Below are positions 26,632 to 36,405 of a DNA stretch of 64,000 nt, piece after piece. The notes under the pieces were generated by a model. It saw only the letters and a list, made by a program, of their open reading frames with translations. It ran no database searches and was not told where the DNA came from. The position numbers and the translations under genes are program-made. The stretch covers positions 744,001 through 808,000 of the forward strand of contig NZ_CP139035.1 in NCBI RefSeq assembly GCF_029854705.2, read 5' to 3'. The stretch is from Akkermansia sp. N21116 (GTDB taxonomy: Bacteria > Verrucomicrobiota > Verrucomicrobiia > Verrucomicrobiales > Akkermansiaceae). Numbering within the stretch: the stretch's first letter is position 1; each line of letters starts with the position of its first letter.

Positions 26632-26703
26632 TAAACAAATCGGCGCTTTTCTGAAAAAAAAGCTTCACAAATCTCGAAAATCTGCAAAAAGAATTACCTA
26701 ACT

Positions 26704-29430
26704 ATGGATCAAGCACCTCTCTATCATTCCAAGCGAAGCCTCATCGCTTTGATGGCCATCGCTGCCTCCTGCCCCTTTGTGCAGGCCGGTGACTACGGAG
26801 CCGTAGGCGCCTCCAGCGCCGCCGGTACCTCTGCCGCCGGTTACTATGGCGGTGGTCAGTCCGATATCGCCCGCAGGGCTCAGGCTCGTCGTGAAGAACG
26901 CACGCAGGAGTCCATGAGTACCTTGGAAAAAGGCCGCCAGTACTATCGCGACCAGAAGTACAAGGAAGCTCTGGATGAATACAACCGTGCTCTCGACATT
27001 CTGCCCAAGGCTCCCGTTACGGATTCCCGCCGCGCTTTCATTGTTCAAAGCATTGGGGAAGCCAGCGTTGCCCTTGCCCAGCAGTATGTGAAGATCGGCC
27101 AGTATGACGAAGCCCGCCAGCTTCTCATGGATGCGCTCAAGATCAACCCCTGCAACAAGCTTGCCCAGCGTGAACTTGATTACCTGGACGATCCTGTCCG
27201 CACGAATCCGGCCAAGACTCCTCAGTACGTCAAGGATGTGGAAGAAGTCAACAAGCAGCTCCGCATGGCATACGGGTTCTTTGACTTGGGACAGTTTGAC
27301 GCTGCCAAGAGCAAATTCCAGCAAGTGCTCCGCATTGATCCGTACAATACGGCCGCCCGTCGTGGTATGGAAACGGTGGATCGCCGCCGCGACCAGTACT
27401 ACCGTGCCGCCTACGATCAGACTCGTGCCGAAATGCTCGCCGAAGTAACCAAGGCTTGGGAAACTCCTCTTCCTCTGGAAGTGCCTACAGACGGCGACAA
27501 TAGCGGTTCCCAGCCGGTGGAAGCATATGGTGCTACGGCCAATACGATGAAACTCAAGTCGATCATCATTCCTGTTGTCGATTTTGAGGACACGACTGTT
27601 GAAGAAGCCATTGAATTCCTGAGAAACCGTTCCCAGCAGCTTGATAATAATCCCGGTGCGAATGGCGAACGCGGTATCAACTTTGTGATCAGTGATTCCC
27701 AGGCTGGCGGCAGTCCAGCTCCTACCGAAACCTCTCTTGATCTTTCCTTTGACGAAGGAACCGAAGGGGCCGATGCCGGAACACCCGCTCCCGCTCCCGC
27801 TCCCGCTCCTGAGCTCAAGACCAAGCGTATCAAGCAGCTCAAGTTGCGCAACGTTCCGATGATCGAAGTGCTGAAATTCATCTGCCAGAATGCCGGACTG
27901 CGTTATAAGGTGGAAGACTATGCTGTCGCTATTCTTCCTGCCGGTGGCAATGATACGGATTTCTACACCCGTACGTTCACTGTTCCGCCGAACTTTATTT
28001 CCTCTCTGGATTCCGCTTCCGGTGAATCCGGAGACGGTGCAGCGGCCGATCCGTTTGCCGATACATCGTCATCCGGTGGTTCCTCCAGCATCCGTCCTCG
28101 GCCCCCGGTGACGACCTTGTTGAAGAACGCTGGCGTTTCCTTCCCTGATGGAGCTTCTGCTTCCTACTTCGCAGGTAACTCCACCCTTTTGGTGCGCAAC
28201 TCCACGGCCAACCTCGATATGGTTGAGCAGTTGATTGAAAACCTGAAGGGCAAGAACAAGCAGGTCAGAATCATGACCAAGTTTGTGGAAATCACTCAGG
28301 AAAACACGGATGAACTCAGCTTTGACTGGGTGGTGACTCCGTTCTCCGCCAATGATTCCCGTTCCCTCTTTGTCGGTGGTGGCAATGGTTCCAATTCCGG
28401 CTTGACGTCCAATGACTTCGTTTCTGCTCCGAACTCGAATGTCGGCAATTGGCCGATCAATTCGGCTAATAACCTGAACGGTCTCGCTACAGGTGGTGTC
28501 CGCTCCGGTAGCGCTGCCATTTCCAGAGACGGCATCGATAACTTGTTGCGTACTCAGAATCGTACGGAAGCTACTGCTATTAATCCGGCTCCCGGCATTC
28601 TGTCCATGACCGGTATTTACGATGAAGGTGCTTTCCAGGCTATTATGCGTGGATTGAACCAGAAGAAGGGTTCCGATGTTTTGACGGCTCCCAGCGTGAC
28701 GGCCAAGCCCGGTGATGAAGCAACCATCCAGATTATTCGCGAGTTTATCTACCCGACTGCATTCGAACCCCCGCAACTTCCCCAGAGCACGGGTAACAAC
28801 TACAATGATAGTTATCGTGGTTCGTCGATTCTCGACGGTTTGACTGGTTCGAGCCAGCCCACCGTGAACTCGTTCCCGGTGACGCCGACGACTCCGACGG
28901 AATTCGAAATGAAACCTGTTGGTGTGACTCTCAAGGTGCAACCCCAGGTCGGTGAAAACGACTATGTGATTGAAATGGGCTTCGAACCTTCCATTATTGA
29001 GTTCGAAGGATTCGTCAACTACGGTAGTCCGATTCAGTCCACTGGTGTCGGCAGCGACGGTCAGCCCGTTTCCATCACGTTGACGGATAACCGTATTGAA
29101 CAGCCCATCTTCTCCACTCGTAGCGTGAAGACCAGCCTGTTCGTTTACGACGGTCACACGGTTGCCATCGGTGGTTTGATTTCCGAAAATGTCCAGATGG
29201 TTGAAGACAAGGTACCGATCTTCGGTGATCTTCCCTTTGTCGGCCGCTTCTTCCGCGGTAATTCCGAAAGCCACATCAAGAAGAATCTGATGATCTTCGT
29301 GACAGGTCAGATCATTGATGCTACCGGCCAGCCGATTCGTGGTCGTGGCGCTTCGGATACCCCTGCCTCCCCTGGCGATACCGCCATGATCGGTGGAGCT
29401 GATTCCGGCCTTCTTCCGCCGGTTCCGTAA
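26704..29430 (+). CDS. TPR-secretin (Amuc_1098 ortholog; PilQ/GspD family)
   Basis: A 908-aa outer-membrane channel protein. After a signal-like N-terminus (SLIALMAIAASCPFVQA), residues about 70-260 carry TPR repeats (KGRQYYRDQKYKEALDEY, YGFFDLGQFDAAKSKF). An N1-type domain (about 278-420) follows, interrupted by an APAPAPAPAP linker, then the secretin barrel with VRIMTKFVEIT near 519 and the closing motif VPIFGDLPFVGRFF near 837. TPRs at the secretin N-terminus are not typical of PilQ, which has AMIN domains; here they could dock partners from the same operon. A strong terminator 38 bp downstream ends the operon. Confidence 0.92.
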   Translation: MDQAPLYHSKRSLIALMAIAASCPFVQAGDYGAVGASSAAGTSAAGYYGGGQSDIARRAQARREERTQESMSTLEKGRQYYRDQKYKEALDEYNRALDILPKAPVTDSRRAFIVQSIGEASVALAQQYVKIGQYDEARQLLMDALKINPCNKLAQRELDYLDDPVRTNPAKTPQYVKDVEEVNKQLRMAYGFFDLGQFDAAKSKFQQVLRIDPYNTAARRGMETVDRRRDQYYRAAYDQTRAEMLAEVTKAWETPLPLEVPTDGDNSGSQPVEAYGATANTMKLKSIIIPVVDFEDTTVEEAIEFLRNRSQQLDNNPGANGERGINFVISDSQAGGSPAPTETSLDLSFDEGTEGADAGTPAPAPAPAPELKTKRIKQLKLRNVPMIEVLKFICQNAGLRYKVEDYAVAILPAGGNDTDFYTRTFTVPPNFISSLDSASGESGDGAAADPFADTSSSGGSSSIRPRPPVTTLLKNAGVSFPDGASASYFAGNSTLLVRNSTANLDMVEQLIENLKGKNKQVRIMTKFVEITQENTDELSFDWVVTPFSANDSRSLFVGGGNGSNSGLTSNDFVSAPNSNVGNWPINSANNLNGLATGGVRSGSAAISRDGIDNLLRTQNRTEATAINPAPGILSMTGIYDEGAFQAIMRGLNQKKGSDVLTAPSVTAKPGDEATIQIIREFIYPTAFEPPQLPQSTGNNYNDSYRGSSILDGLTGSSQPTVNSFPVTPTTPTEFEMKPVGVTLKVQPQVGENDYVIEMGFEPSIIEFEGFVNYGSPIQSTGVGSDGQPVSITLTDNRIEQPIFSTRSVKTSLFVYDGHTVAIGGLISENVQMVEDKVPIFGDLPFVGRFFRGNSESHIKKNLMIFVTGQIIDATGQPIRGRGASDTPASPGDTAMIGGADSGLLPPVP

Positions 29431-29467
29431 TCGAAGGAGATTGCCAGCCATACGGCTTGTTTTGCAG

Positions 29468-29500
29468 GCAGGCACAGGTTATCCTGTGCCTGCTTTTTAT
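29468..29500 (+). terminator. Rho-independent terminator of the pilus operon
   Basis: An 11-bp perfect stem GCAGGCACAGG / CCTGTGCCTGC with a TTAT loop, followed by TTTTTATT. Confidence 0.93.
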
Positions 29501-29554
29501 TCTGTGGGATGAACGTGATCCGAACGATAGGAAGAAGAAAGCCAATCTATCGCA

Positions 29555-30166
29555 ATGATGATGAAAGTGCTTGTATTGACAGGAGGGGTGGCCTCCGGTA
29601 AGTCGACCGTTCTCCGGCATTTGTTGGCTCTGGGGAATGGGAAGATTGTCTGTTTTGACTGTGACAGAGAAGTGGGACGTCTCTATGAAAGCGGTAGTGT
29701 GGCGCCTCTGTTGTTGGAAGCCTTTGGACCGGATTGCCTGCAGGTCGACGGTTCCGTCAATCGTTCCTGGTTGCGGGAACTTGTTTTTGGAAATCCGGAG
29801 GAACGTTCCCGCCTGGAGGCGTTAATCCACCCGGTACTGCAACAAGAATGTCTTGCACGGGTGGATGCCATGCGGCAGAATGAAGCTGTTAAGGGTTTTG
29901 TCATTGATGTCCCTCTGTTTTTCGAAGGAGGGGCGGATTATGGTCAAGACGCGGTATGTGTCGTGGGTGTATCTCCGGAAACCCAGCGTATGCGTTTAGC
30001 CAGACGAAACGGATTTGGCGGTGAATTGATCCAGTCGATTCTTTCAGCTCAGTTGCCATTATCCGTAAAGCTGGCTCGGGCGGACATGGTTCTTTGGAAT
30101 GAAGGACCCGAATCTCTCCTCTACAGCCAGACAGAACGTTTATACCATCATTTTTTTCATGAATGA
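29555..30166 (+). CDS. coaE: Dephospho-CoA kinase
   Basis: A 203-aa P-loop kinase: GGVASGKST (Walker A) at the N-terminus, then DCDREV, and VIDVPLFFEGG, the DVPLLFE-type motif of CoaE. It phosphorylates the ribose 3'-OH of dephospho-CoA, the last step of CoA synthesis. Three Met codons in a row open the frame (ATG 29555, 29558 or 29561). The 3' end overlaps the rho start by 8 bp, so translation is probably coupled. CoaX, an earlier CoA enzyme, is encoded at 51585. Confidence 0.92.
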   Translation: MMMKVLVLTGGVASGKSTVLRHLLALGNGKIVCFDCDREVGRLYESGSVAPLLLEAFGPDCLQVDGSVNRSWLRELVFGNPEERSRLEALIHPVLQQECLARVDAMRQNEAVKGFVIDVPLFFEGGADYGQDAVCVVGVSPETQRMRLARRNGFGGELIQSILSAQLPLSVKLARADMVLWNEGPESLLYSQTERLYHHFFHE

Positions 30167-31583
30167 AGAACAACAGGAATTGAACCTTGATCAGGAGGAC
30201 CCCGTCCAGGACGCCGTTCCGGGGGGAGCTGTGGAAACTATTGTCCCAACAGATGGGGCGAGTCCCGAATATGCAGATAGTGTCCAACCTTCGCAAATTG
30301 CGGAAGCTGTCTCTTCTGTGGAGTCGTTGCCCATTCTTTCCGTGAATGAACTGAGGCTGCATTCCATGACGGAGCTCCAGCAAATGGCCGAAAATACTTC
30401 GCTTCGCAATATCGGCGGACTGACGAAATCCCAATTGGTTTTTGAATTGGGCCGCTTGTATCTGCGTGAAGGGCGTGACCTGGTTGTAGAGGGAGTCATG
30501 GAGCAGGCCAAGGATAATTATGCCATGTTGCGTGATCCGGTGAAGAGTTTTCGCACGTCTCCCGATGATATTTATGTATCGGGTGAGTTGATTCGGAGAC
30601 ATGGCCTGAAAGTCGGTAATATGGTCAAGGTTCGTTTGCGCCGGTTGCGTCCGCATGACAAATATCTGTCTGCTTGCGAAGTGCTGGAGGTGGAGGGTAT
30701 CCCTGCCGAGGAATATCGCGCCGTGAAGGACTTTGACAAATTGACGCCGTTGTTTCCGCGGGAACGCATTATTCTGGAGAATAAAGAAATCGATTCACCG
30801 GCGATGCGGGTTCTGGATCTGGTGACTCCCTTCGGCAAGGGCCAGCGCGGCTTGATTGTGGCTCCACCCCGTGGAGGAAAGACGATTTTGCTCAAGACGA
30901 TCGCACGTTCGATTCACGCCAATTACCGTGATATTGAACTGATTGTCCTCTTGCTTGATGAACGGCCGGAGGAAGTGACGGACTTTGAAGAAACGGTGGG
31001 AGTGTCCGTGTTTGCCTCTACGTTCGATGAACCTTCGCGCCGCCATGCCCAGGTTTCCGATCTGGTGATTGAACGGGCCAAGCGTCTGGTGGAGCAGGGG
31101 AAGGACGTCGTTATTCTTCTGGATTCCCTGACGCGCCTGTCGCGTGGCTATAATGCTAACCAGAGCGGAGGTCGCATTATGTCCGGTGGTCTTGGTTCCA
31201 ATGCTCTGGAAAAACCGAGAAAATTCTTTGGAGCTGCCCGCAATGTGGAAGAGGGGGGCAGCCTGACGATTTTGGCGACCTGTCTTGTCGACACGGAATC
31301 CCGTATGGATGAAGTGATTTTTGAAGAATTCAAGGGAACGGGGAATATGGAAATCCGGTTGGACAGGGAATTGTCCGAACGCAGAATTTATCCCGCTATC
31401 AGTCTGAGTCAGAGCGGTACTCGTAATGATGACCGCCTGTATAACGAACAGGAGTTCCAGAAGATCCTCCAGGTACGCCGCCAGTTGGCCGTGCTGCCCG
31501 GCTGGGAAGGCTTGGAACTGCTGCTCAAGAATATCGCCAGAACGCAGAATAATGCGGAGTTGGAGATCATGGGGTTGCGTTAA
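30159..31583 (+). CDS. rho: Transcription termination factor Rho
   Basis: A 474-aa hexameric RNA helicase. ATG 30159 gives [12 protein letters not shown]; a longer frame from 30099 would run through coaE. An acidic N-terminal extension (about 1-55) precedes the Rho N domain ([11 protein letters not shown]), the RNA-binding cold-shock fold, and the ATPase with Walker [13 protein letters not shown], Walker [14 protein letters not shown], the Q loop NQSGGR and the R loop [15 protein letters not shown]. Overlap with coaE and the following terminator mark a two-gene unit. Rho-dependent termination therefore coexists with the many hairpin terminators seen here. Confidence 0.96.
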   Translation: MNEEQQELNLDQEDPVQDAVPGGAVETIVPTDGASPEYADSVQPSQIAEAVSSVESLPILSVNELRLHSMTELQQMAENTSLRNIGGLTKSQLVFELGRLYLREGRDLVVEGVMEQAKDNYAMLRDPVKSFRTSPDDIYVSGELIRRHGLKVGNMVKVRLRRLRPHDKYLSACEVLEVEGIPAEEYRAVKDFDKLTPLFPRERIILENKEIDSPAMRVLDLVTPFGKGQRGLIVAPPRGGKTILLKTIARSIHANYRDIELIVLLLDERPEEVTDFEETVGVSVFASTFDEPSRRHAQVSDLVIERAKRLVEQGKDVVILLDSLTRLSRGYNANQSGGRIMSGGLGSNALEKPRKFFGAARNVEEGGSLTILATCLVDTESRMDEVIFEEFKGTGNMEIRLDRELSERRIYPAISLSQSGTRNDDRLYNEQEFQKILQVRRQLAVLPGWEGLELLLKNIARTQNNAELEIMGLR

Positions 31584-31613
31584 GGCTATTTCTGCAACGT
31601 ACCGACATTTTCA

Positions 31614-31645
31614 GGGCGAAGAGGGAGTACCCTCTTCGCCCTTTA
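31614..31645 (+). terminator. Rho-independent terminator after rho
   Basis: A 12-bp perfect stem GGGCGAAGAGGG / CCCTCTTCGCCC with loop AGTA, then TTTATGTTT. It stands between convergent rho and the cobA-hemD fusion. Confidence 0.88.
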
Positions 31646-31672
31646 TGTTTCCTTGGGATGGGATTGGGACGG

Positions 31673-33196
31673 TTACTTCTTGCCGACGGCTTTGACGATG
31701 GCGGCCACAAGTCCGTCGATATCGTATTGCGAAGCCTTGATGGAAGGTGCATGACCAAGTTCCGTAAGAGCCTTGGTCGTAACGGGGCCGATGCTGGCTG
31801 CCTTGCATTTGTCCGGCCAGGGAAGATCAAGCTTGAAGAAGTTTTCCGCCGTAGAAGAACTAGTGAAGGTGATGATATCCGCCCCATCGCGGCGGAGGCG
31901 TTCCTGGGCTCCCTGGATGTCGTCCGTTTCGGCGACTGTCTTATAGGCGATACATTCGTCGACGATGGCTTGCATGTCGGCAAGTCCCGTGGCGATGACG
32001 TTTCTTGCTCCTTCGGCGTGGATCCACAGTATGGTCCTGTGTTCGATGCCTCCGATTTCCGGTCGGGCATCTTTGAAGGCCTTGACCAGGCTTTCCGCAA
32101 CGGATTTCTGAGGCATGAGGTCGACAGCAAGTCCGTATTCCTTAAGTTTGGCTGCCGTTCCCGGGCCGATGGCGGCAATGCGGGCTCCTCCGATGTGGCG
32201 GATATCGTTGAAAGCGGCGAAGAAGGCTTTGAAGAATCGTTCGACGCCGTTCGGACTGGAGAAAATGAGCCATTCGTAAGAGTGGGCATCGACGACAGTT
32301 TCAGCGAAGCTCCTGATATCGGTCGGATCGGTGATCCGGATGGTGGGCAGCTCAATGACATCGGCACCCAGTGAACGGAGTTTTTTGCTGAGACCTCCGG
32401 CTTGTTTCCTTGTCCGGGTGACGACGATGCGTTTGCCGAAGAGTGGCAGTTTTTCAAACCAATTGATAGACGCGCGTTCCTGGACGACATCGCCGATGAC
32501 GATGACGGCCGGTGATGACAGTCCGGCTTTCCGGACGAGTTGGTCTAGTGTTTTGACGGAACCGGCAACCGTTTTCTGACGTCCTGTAGTGGCCCATTGG
32601 ATAGCTGCGGCAGGAGTGTCGGCATTTTGCCCGCAGGCAATGAGGCCTTTCATGATTTCGCCGAGGCGGCTCATGCCCATGAGGATGATTTTGGTGCCGC
32701 TTGCTTTGGCAATTCCTTCGAGGTCAAGTATGGATTCCCGTTTATCGGGCGATTCGTGGCCGGTGAAGACGGTGAATTGGGTGCAATGCTTCCTGTGTGT
32801 GACCGGAATGCCGGCGTAGGCCGGGCCGGCGATGGCCGATGTGATGCCGGGAACGATTTCGAAGGGAATCCCCTCTTGCTGGAGAGCTTCGGCTTCTTCT
32901 CCTCCTCGTCCGAAAACCATGGGATCTCCTCCTTTGAGGCGTACGACGTTTTTCCCCTCTTGGGCTTTACGGACAAGGAGACGGTTGATTTCATTCTGCG
33001 GAAGGGCATGGTTGGAAGAGCGCTTGCCGACGTATATGCGTTCGCATCCGGAAGGTGCCCACGTCGGGATGTCGGGGCAGATGAGAGCGTCGTAAACGAG
33101 GACATCGGCAGCTTCGATCAATTCTTTGCCCTTGACGGTCATGAGCCCGGGATCTCCGGGACCGGCGCCTACCAGGTAAACAGTGCCATTTTTCAT
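31673..33196 (-). CDS. Fused uroporphyrinogen-III C-methyltransferase / uroporphyrinogen-III synthase (CobA-HemD)
   Basis: A 507-aa bifunctional protein. The Met at 33196 (MKNGTVYLVGAGPGDPGL) is the family N-terminus; an upstream in-frame extension to 33328 is not supported. Residues 1-245 are an SUMT domain (GAGPGDPGLMT, VVRLKGGDPMVFGRGGEE, PGITSAIAGPAYAGIPVTHR). Residues about 255-507 are a HemD domain (VVTRTRKQAGGLSKKLRSLGADV, then EWLIFSSPNGVERF). Together they close hydroxymethylbilane to uroporphyrinogen III and methylate it to precorrin-2, leading to siroheme or corrinoids; HemD also serves haem. Such fusions are known in Firmicutes and other groups. No other tetrapyrrole gene is in the window. 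Confidence 0.9.
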   Translation of the reverse strand: MKNGTVYLVGAGPGDPGLMTVKGKELIEAADVLVYDALICPDIPTWAPSGCERIYVGKRSSNHALPQNEINRLLVRKAQEGKNVVRLKGGDPMVFGRGGEEAEALQQEGIPFEIVPGITSAIAGPAYAGIPVTHRKHCTQFTVFTGHESPDKRESILDLEGIAKASGTKIILMGMSRLGEIMKGLIACGQNADTPAAAIQWATTGRQKTVAGSVKTLDQLVRKAGLSSPAVIVIGDVVQERASINWFEKLPLFGKRIVVTRTRKQAGGLSKKLRSLGADVIELPTIRITDPTDIRSFAETVVDAHSYEWLIFSSPNGVERFFKAFFAAFNDIRHIGGARIAAIGPGTAAKLKEYGLAVDLMPQKSVAESLVKAFKDARPEIGGIEHRTILWIHAEGARNVIATGLADMQAIVDECIAYKTVAETDDIQGAQERLRRDGADIITFTSSSTAENFFKLDLPWPDKCKAASIGPVTTKALTELGHAPSIKASQYDIDGLVAAIVKAVGKK

Positions 33197-33337
33197 AGTC
33201 GGGTGCATATGGATGAATCTATTGAACACGATCTCTTCGATCCGTGCCATCATATTCACCGGCATTGATGGTAAAAATGAATGAAGGAGTGACATTGGTG
33301 TTGCGTCCCGGCCTCCCTCTTGCAACAATCAGGCCTC

Positions 33338-33742
33338 ATGAGACACGTGACGTTCATTGCCGGAGCACTGCTGAGTCTGTCCTTCTCTTCCTGCTCCACA
33401 AACCAGACGCCTCCTGCCAGCGATGGAGAGGCGAAGGTTGCTCCTGAACAGCCTGCAGCCTCTCCTGACAAAAAGGATGGAGAGGACAGCCGGGTGGTTC
33501 CCGTTGTCTTGCCCGGCAGCCAGGGGGCGGGGGCTTCCGGTTCCCTTGGAATTTTGTCGTTGCCTTCTGAAGTCCGGGATCCGTCCGCCGATCCGGATGA
33601 TTACGCCATTCCTTCTGGGCCGCTGCCCGGAGAGGTTCCGAACGGTCTCCGGACTCCGACTCTTCCCGATGTTCTGCCTCTGACGTTGGATGGCAAGATC
33701 AATCCTGCGGCTGCTTCGCCTTCTCCCGTTTCTACTTTTTGA
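33338..33742 (+). CDS. Small proline-rich putative lipoprotein
   Basis: A 134-aa protein starting at ATG 33338 (MRHVTFIAGALLSLSFSSC). Cys19 after LSFSS fits a lipobox loosely, so it is probably lipidated. The mature part is Pro/Ser/Asp-rich, low in complexity and likely disordered, with no known domain. It is divergent to cobA-hemD (141 bp) and 40 bp before the RNA methyltransferase gene. Function unknown. Confidence 0.65.
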   Translation: MRHVTFIAGALLSLSFSSCSTNQTPPASDGEAKVAPEQPAASPDKKDGEDSRVVPVVLPGSQGAGASGSLGILSLPSEVRDPSADPDDYAIPSGPLPGEVPNGLRTPTLPDVLPLTLDGKINPAAASPSPVSTF

Positions 33743-33782
33743 TTCATTTCCCTACTCCTCGATTATTCTTTCCCATTGACTC

Positions 33783-35012
33783 ATGGCCGATATACAACCC
33801 CCGAAAAAATTTCATCCCGAGCCATACCCTTATCATCATGAACTGGAATTGGAGATTGAATCATTGTCTAATTCCGGAGAGGGCATTGCCCGTGACAACG
33901 GCTGGGTGATTTTTGTCCCGTTTGCCCTTCCCGGTGATCGTGTGAAGGCCAGGGTGTGGCGCAATGACAAGAATTGTTCCTCCGCCGATTTGGTTGAGGT
34001 ACTGACTCCGTCTGTTGACCGGGTGGAGCCGCAATGCAGGTTGTTCGGTTTTTGCGGAGGCTGTCAGTATCAGCATCTTTCCTACGACAAGCAATTGGAG
34101 TGGAAGACCCGCCAGGTTGCCGACCTGTTGCGTTTGCAGGCCGGGCTGACGCTTGACGTCAAGCCGGCGATAGCCTCGCCCGTCCGTTATCACTACCGTT
34201 CGAAAATTACCCCCCATTTCGACAAGCCGAAGAATTCTCAGGCAGGCCTGGGGCCGATTGGCTTCCTGAGGGTTGGTTCCCGGCGTGATATTGTCGATGT
34301 GCCGCAGTGTGAAATTGCTCTGGAATGTATCAACGAGGCTTTGCCGCAAGTGCGGAAGAACTATCAGAAAGCGGCATCCCAGTTCAAGAAAGGGGCGACC
34401 ATCCTGATGAGGGCTTCCGAGGGGACGGTTATTACCAATAACGGGAGTATCGCTTCCGAAAAGGTAGGGAACCTCGAATTCCATTTCCTGGCTGGAGACT
34501 TCTTCCAAAATAATCCGTACATTCTGCCCTTGTTTACATCGTATGTGGCAGATGAAGCCTCCTCCGGCGGGGAAGAATATCTGGTGGATGCCTATTGCGG
34601 TTCCGGGTTGTTTGCCTTGACGCTTGCCTCCCGGTTCAAAAAAGTACTGGGGGTTGAGGTGAGCGAAAGTTCGGCTGATTGGGCTCGTAGCAATGCCCGG
34701 ACGAACGGAATCGACCATGCAGAGTTCCTTGCCGCGGATGCGAGTGCCATTTTCGAACAGGTGACTTTTCCGTCCGGCAAGACGGCTGTCGTCATCGACC
34801 CTCCCAGGAAGGGATGCGATTTGAACTTCCTGACCCAGCTTTTTGCATTTGCCCCGGCCAAGGTGGTTTATGTGTCCTGCAATCCGTCAACCCAGATACG
34901 TGACTTGGCGGAATTTGACAAAGCCGGTTACCGGGTGACGTCCGTTCAGCCCTTTGACTTGTTCCCGCAGACGAAGCATCTGGAATGCGTCGTGACGCTT
35001 GTACGCGGCTGA
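33783..35012 (+). CDS. RlmD/TrmA-type 23S rRNA (uracil-C5) methyltransferase
   Basis: A 409-aa protein. An N-terminal TRAM domain (about 15-75, LELEIESLSNSGEGIAR) is followed by the Fe-S cysteines (CRLFGFCGGCQYQHL), a central domain, and an S-adenosylmethionine Rossmann fold (DAYCGSGLFALTLA) with DPPRKG and the nucleophile Cys in YVSCNPST. The family methylates U1939 or U747 of 23S rRNA, or U54 of tRNA in some lineages; the exact target cannot be fixed from sequence. Its stop is 22 bp before the miaB start, forming an RNA-modification pair. Confidence 0.9.
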   Translation: MADIQPPKKFHPEPYPYHHELELEIESLSNSGEGIARDNGWVIFVPFALPGDRVKARVWRNDKNCSSADLVEVLTPSVDRVEPQCRLFGFCGGCQYQHLSYDKQLEWKTRQVADLLRLQAGLTLDVKPAIASPVRYHYRSKITPHFDKPKNSQAGLGPIGFLRVGSRRDIVDVPQCEIALECINEALPQVRKNYQKAASQFKKGATILMRASEGTVITNNGSIASEKVGNLEFHFLAGDFFQNNPYILPLFTSYVADEASSGGEEYLVDAYCGSGLFALTLASRFKKVLGVEVSESSADWARSNARTNGIDHAEFLAADASAIFEQVTFPSGKTAVVIDPPRKGCDLNFLTQLFAFAPAKVVYVSCNPSTQIRDLAEFDKAGYRVTSVQPFDLFPQTKHLECVVTLVRG

Positions 35013-35034
35013 AGAATCCAAACTTTCCATTTCC

Positions 35035-36405
35035 ATGCCCAAGGTTTACATCAAGACATACGGCTGCCAGATGAACGAGCGCGACTCCGAACAGGTGGCC
35101 CGCATGTTCATTCAGGGAGGCTATACGATTACGGATCAAGAGGAAGAGGCTGATGCCATCCTGATCAATACGTGTTCGGTGCGTGATCAGGCGGAACAGA
35201 AGGCTCTTGGGAAAATGGGCATTATGGGCAAGTTCCGGAAAAACCGTCCCCATGTCGTCTATGCCATGATGGGGTGTATGGCCCAAAGCCGCCGGGATGA
35301 GTTGTTCTCATCACTCCCTCATCTGGATCTCGTCATCGGGACGCAGAAGTACCACAAGGTTTTCCGCTATGTGGACGATATCCTGAAAAGCCGTCTTGAA
35401 CGCCGGATGGATAATCTGGCGCTTTCCCTTCAGGGTTCCCACGTCTGTGATGTAGACGAGGAGGAGGATTCCCAGAATGCCATCCGGGACCATGTCGATC
35501 CCGGTGTCCGTTCTTCGGCTTTTGTTTCCATCATGCAGGGTTGTGACATGAAGTGTTCTTACTGCATCGTTCCGTACACGCGCGGGGCGGAGCGCAGCCG
35601 TCCGATCGGCGACGTGGTGGATGAGGTGAAGATGCTGGTGGACAACGGGGTCAAAGAGGTCACCCTTCTCGGACAGATCGTCAACAGGTACGGGCGCCAA
35701 TTCGGCCTTGAGGAAGGCAAGTCGGCTTTTGTCCGTCTGCTGGAACGGATCCACGACATTGAGGGACTGAAACGCATTCGCTACACGTCGCCACATCCCA
35801 TCGGGTTCCGTGACGACTTGGTTCGGGCGTATACGTACTTGCCTAAACTGTGCAGCCACATCCATTTTCCGATGCAGAGCGGAAGCGACCGCATCCTGAA
35901 GCTTATGCGCCGTCCATACAGGAATGAAGCCTACATGGAATTATGCGAAAAAATGCGAGCCGCACGACCTGATCTGGCGATTACGACGGATATTATTGTT
36001 GGTTTCCCCGGTGAAACCGAAGAGGATTATCTGGAAACGCGCCGGGCGGTGGAGCGCATCCGCTACGACAACGCCTTTATTTTCCGCTATTCTCCCCGTC
36101 GCGGAACGCCCGCTGCCGAGATGGACGGACAATTGCCGGAACGTGTCAAGGAGGCGCGGAATCAGGATCTCCTGGCGGTTGTCAATGCAATTGCCGTGGA
36201 GCGCAATAATGCATTGGTAGGAACGGAGCAGGAGGTTCTTGTCGAAGGCCCGTCCAAAACAAACCGCGAAAGGTTGACGGGCCGTACGTCCCAGAATAAG
36301 CCTGTCATTCTGGACGGCTTGTCCGCGATGATAGGAGAAATCGTGCCGGTGAAGATTGAAGAATCGACGGGATTTACCCTTTACGGTTCGGTTGTAAGAG
36401 AGTAA
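35035..36405 (+). CDS. miaB: tRNA-2-methylthio-N6-dimethylallyladenosine synthase
   Basis: A 456-aa radical-SAM methylthiotransferase. ATG 35035 (MPKVYIKTYGCQMNERDS) is the family start; a TTG at 34999 would overlap the upstream gene. Cysteines for the auxiliary cluster lie in YGCQMN, INTCSVR and MMGCMAQ, the radical-SAM cluster in CDMKCSYC, and a TRAM domain ends the protein. It adds the methylthio group at A37 of tRNAs reading UNN codons, including the tRNA-Tyr here. The 3' end overlaps convergent comEC by 25 bp. Confidence 0.95.
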   Translation: MPKVYIKTYGCQMNERDSEQVARMFIQGGYTITDQEEEADAILINTCSVRDQAEQKALGKMGIMGKFRKNRPHVVYAMMGCMAQSRRDELFSSLPHLDLVIGTQKYHKVFRYVDDILKSRLERRMDNLALSLQGSHVCDVDEEEDSQNAIRDHVDPGVRSSAFVSIMQGCDMKCSYCIVPYTRGAERSRPIGDVVDEVKMLVDNGVKEVTLLGQIVNRYGRQFGLEEGKSAFVRLLERIHDIEGLKRIRYTSPHPIGFRDDLVRAYTYLPKLCSHIHFPMQSGSDRILKLMRRPYRNEAYMELCEKMRAARPDLAITTDIIVGFPGETEEDYLETRRAVERIRYDNAFIFRYSPRRGTPAAEMDGQLPERVKEARNQDLLAVVNAIAVERNNALVGTEQEVLVEGPSKTNRERLTGRTSQNKPVILDGLSAMIGEIVPVKIEESTGFTLYGSVVRE

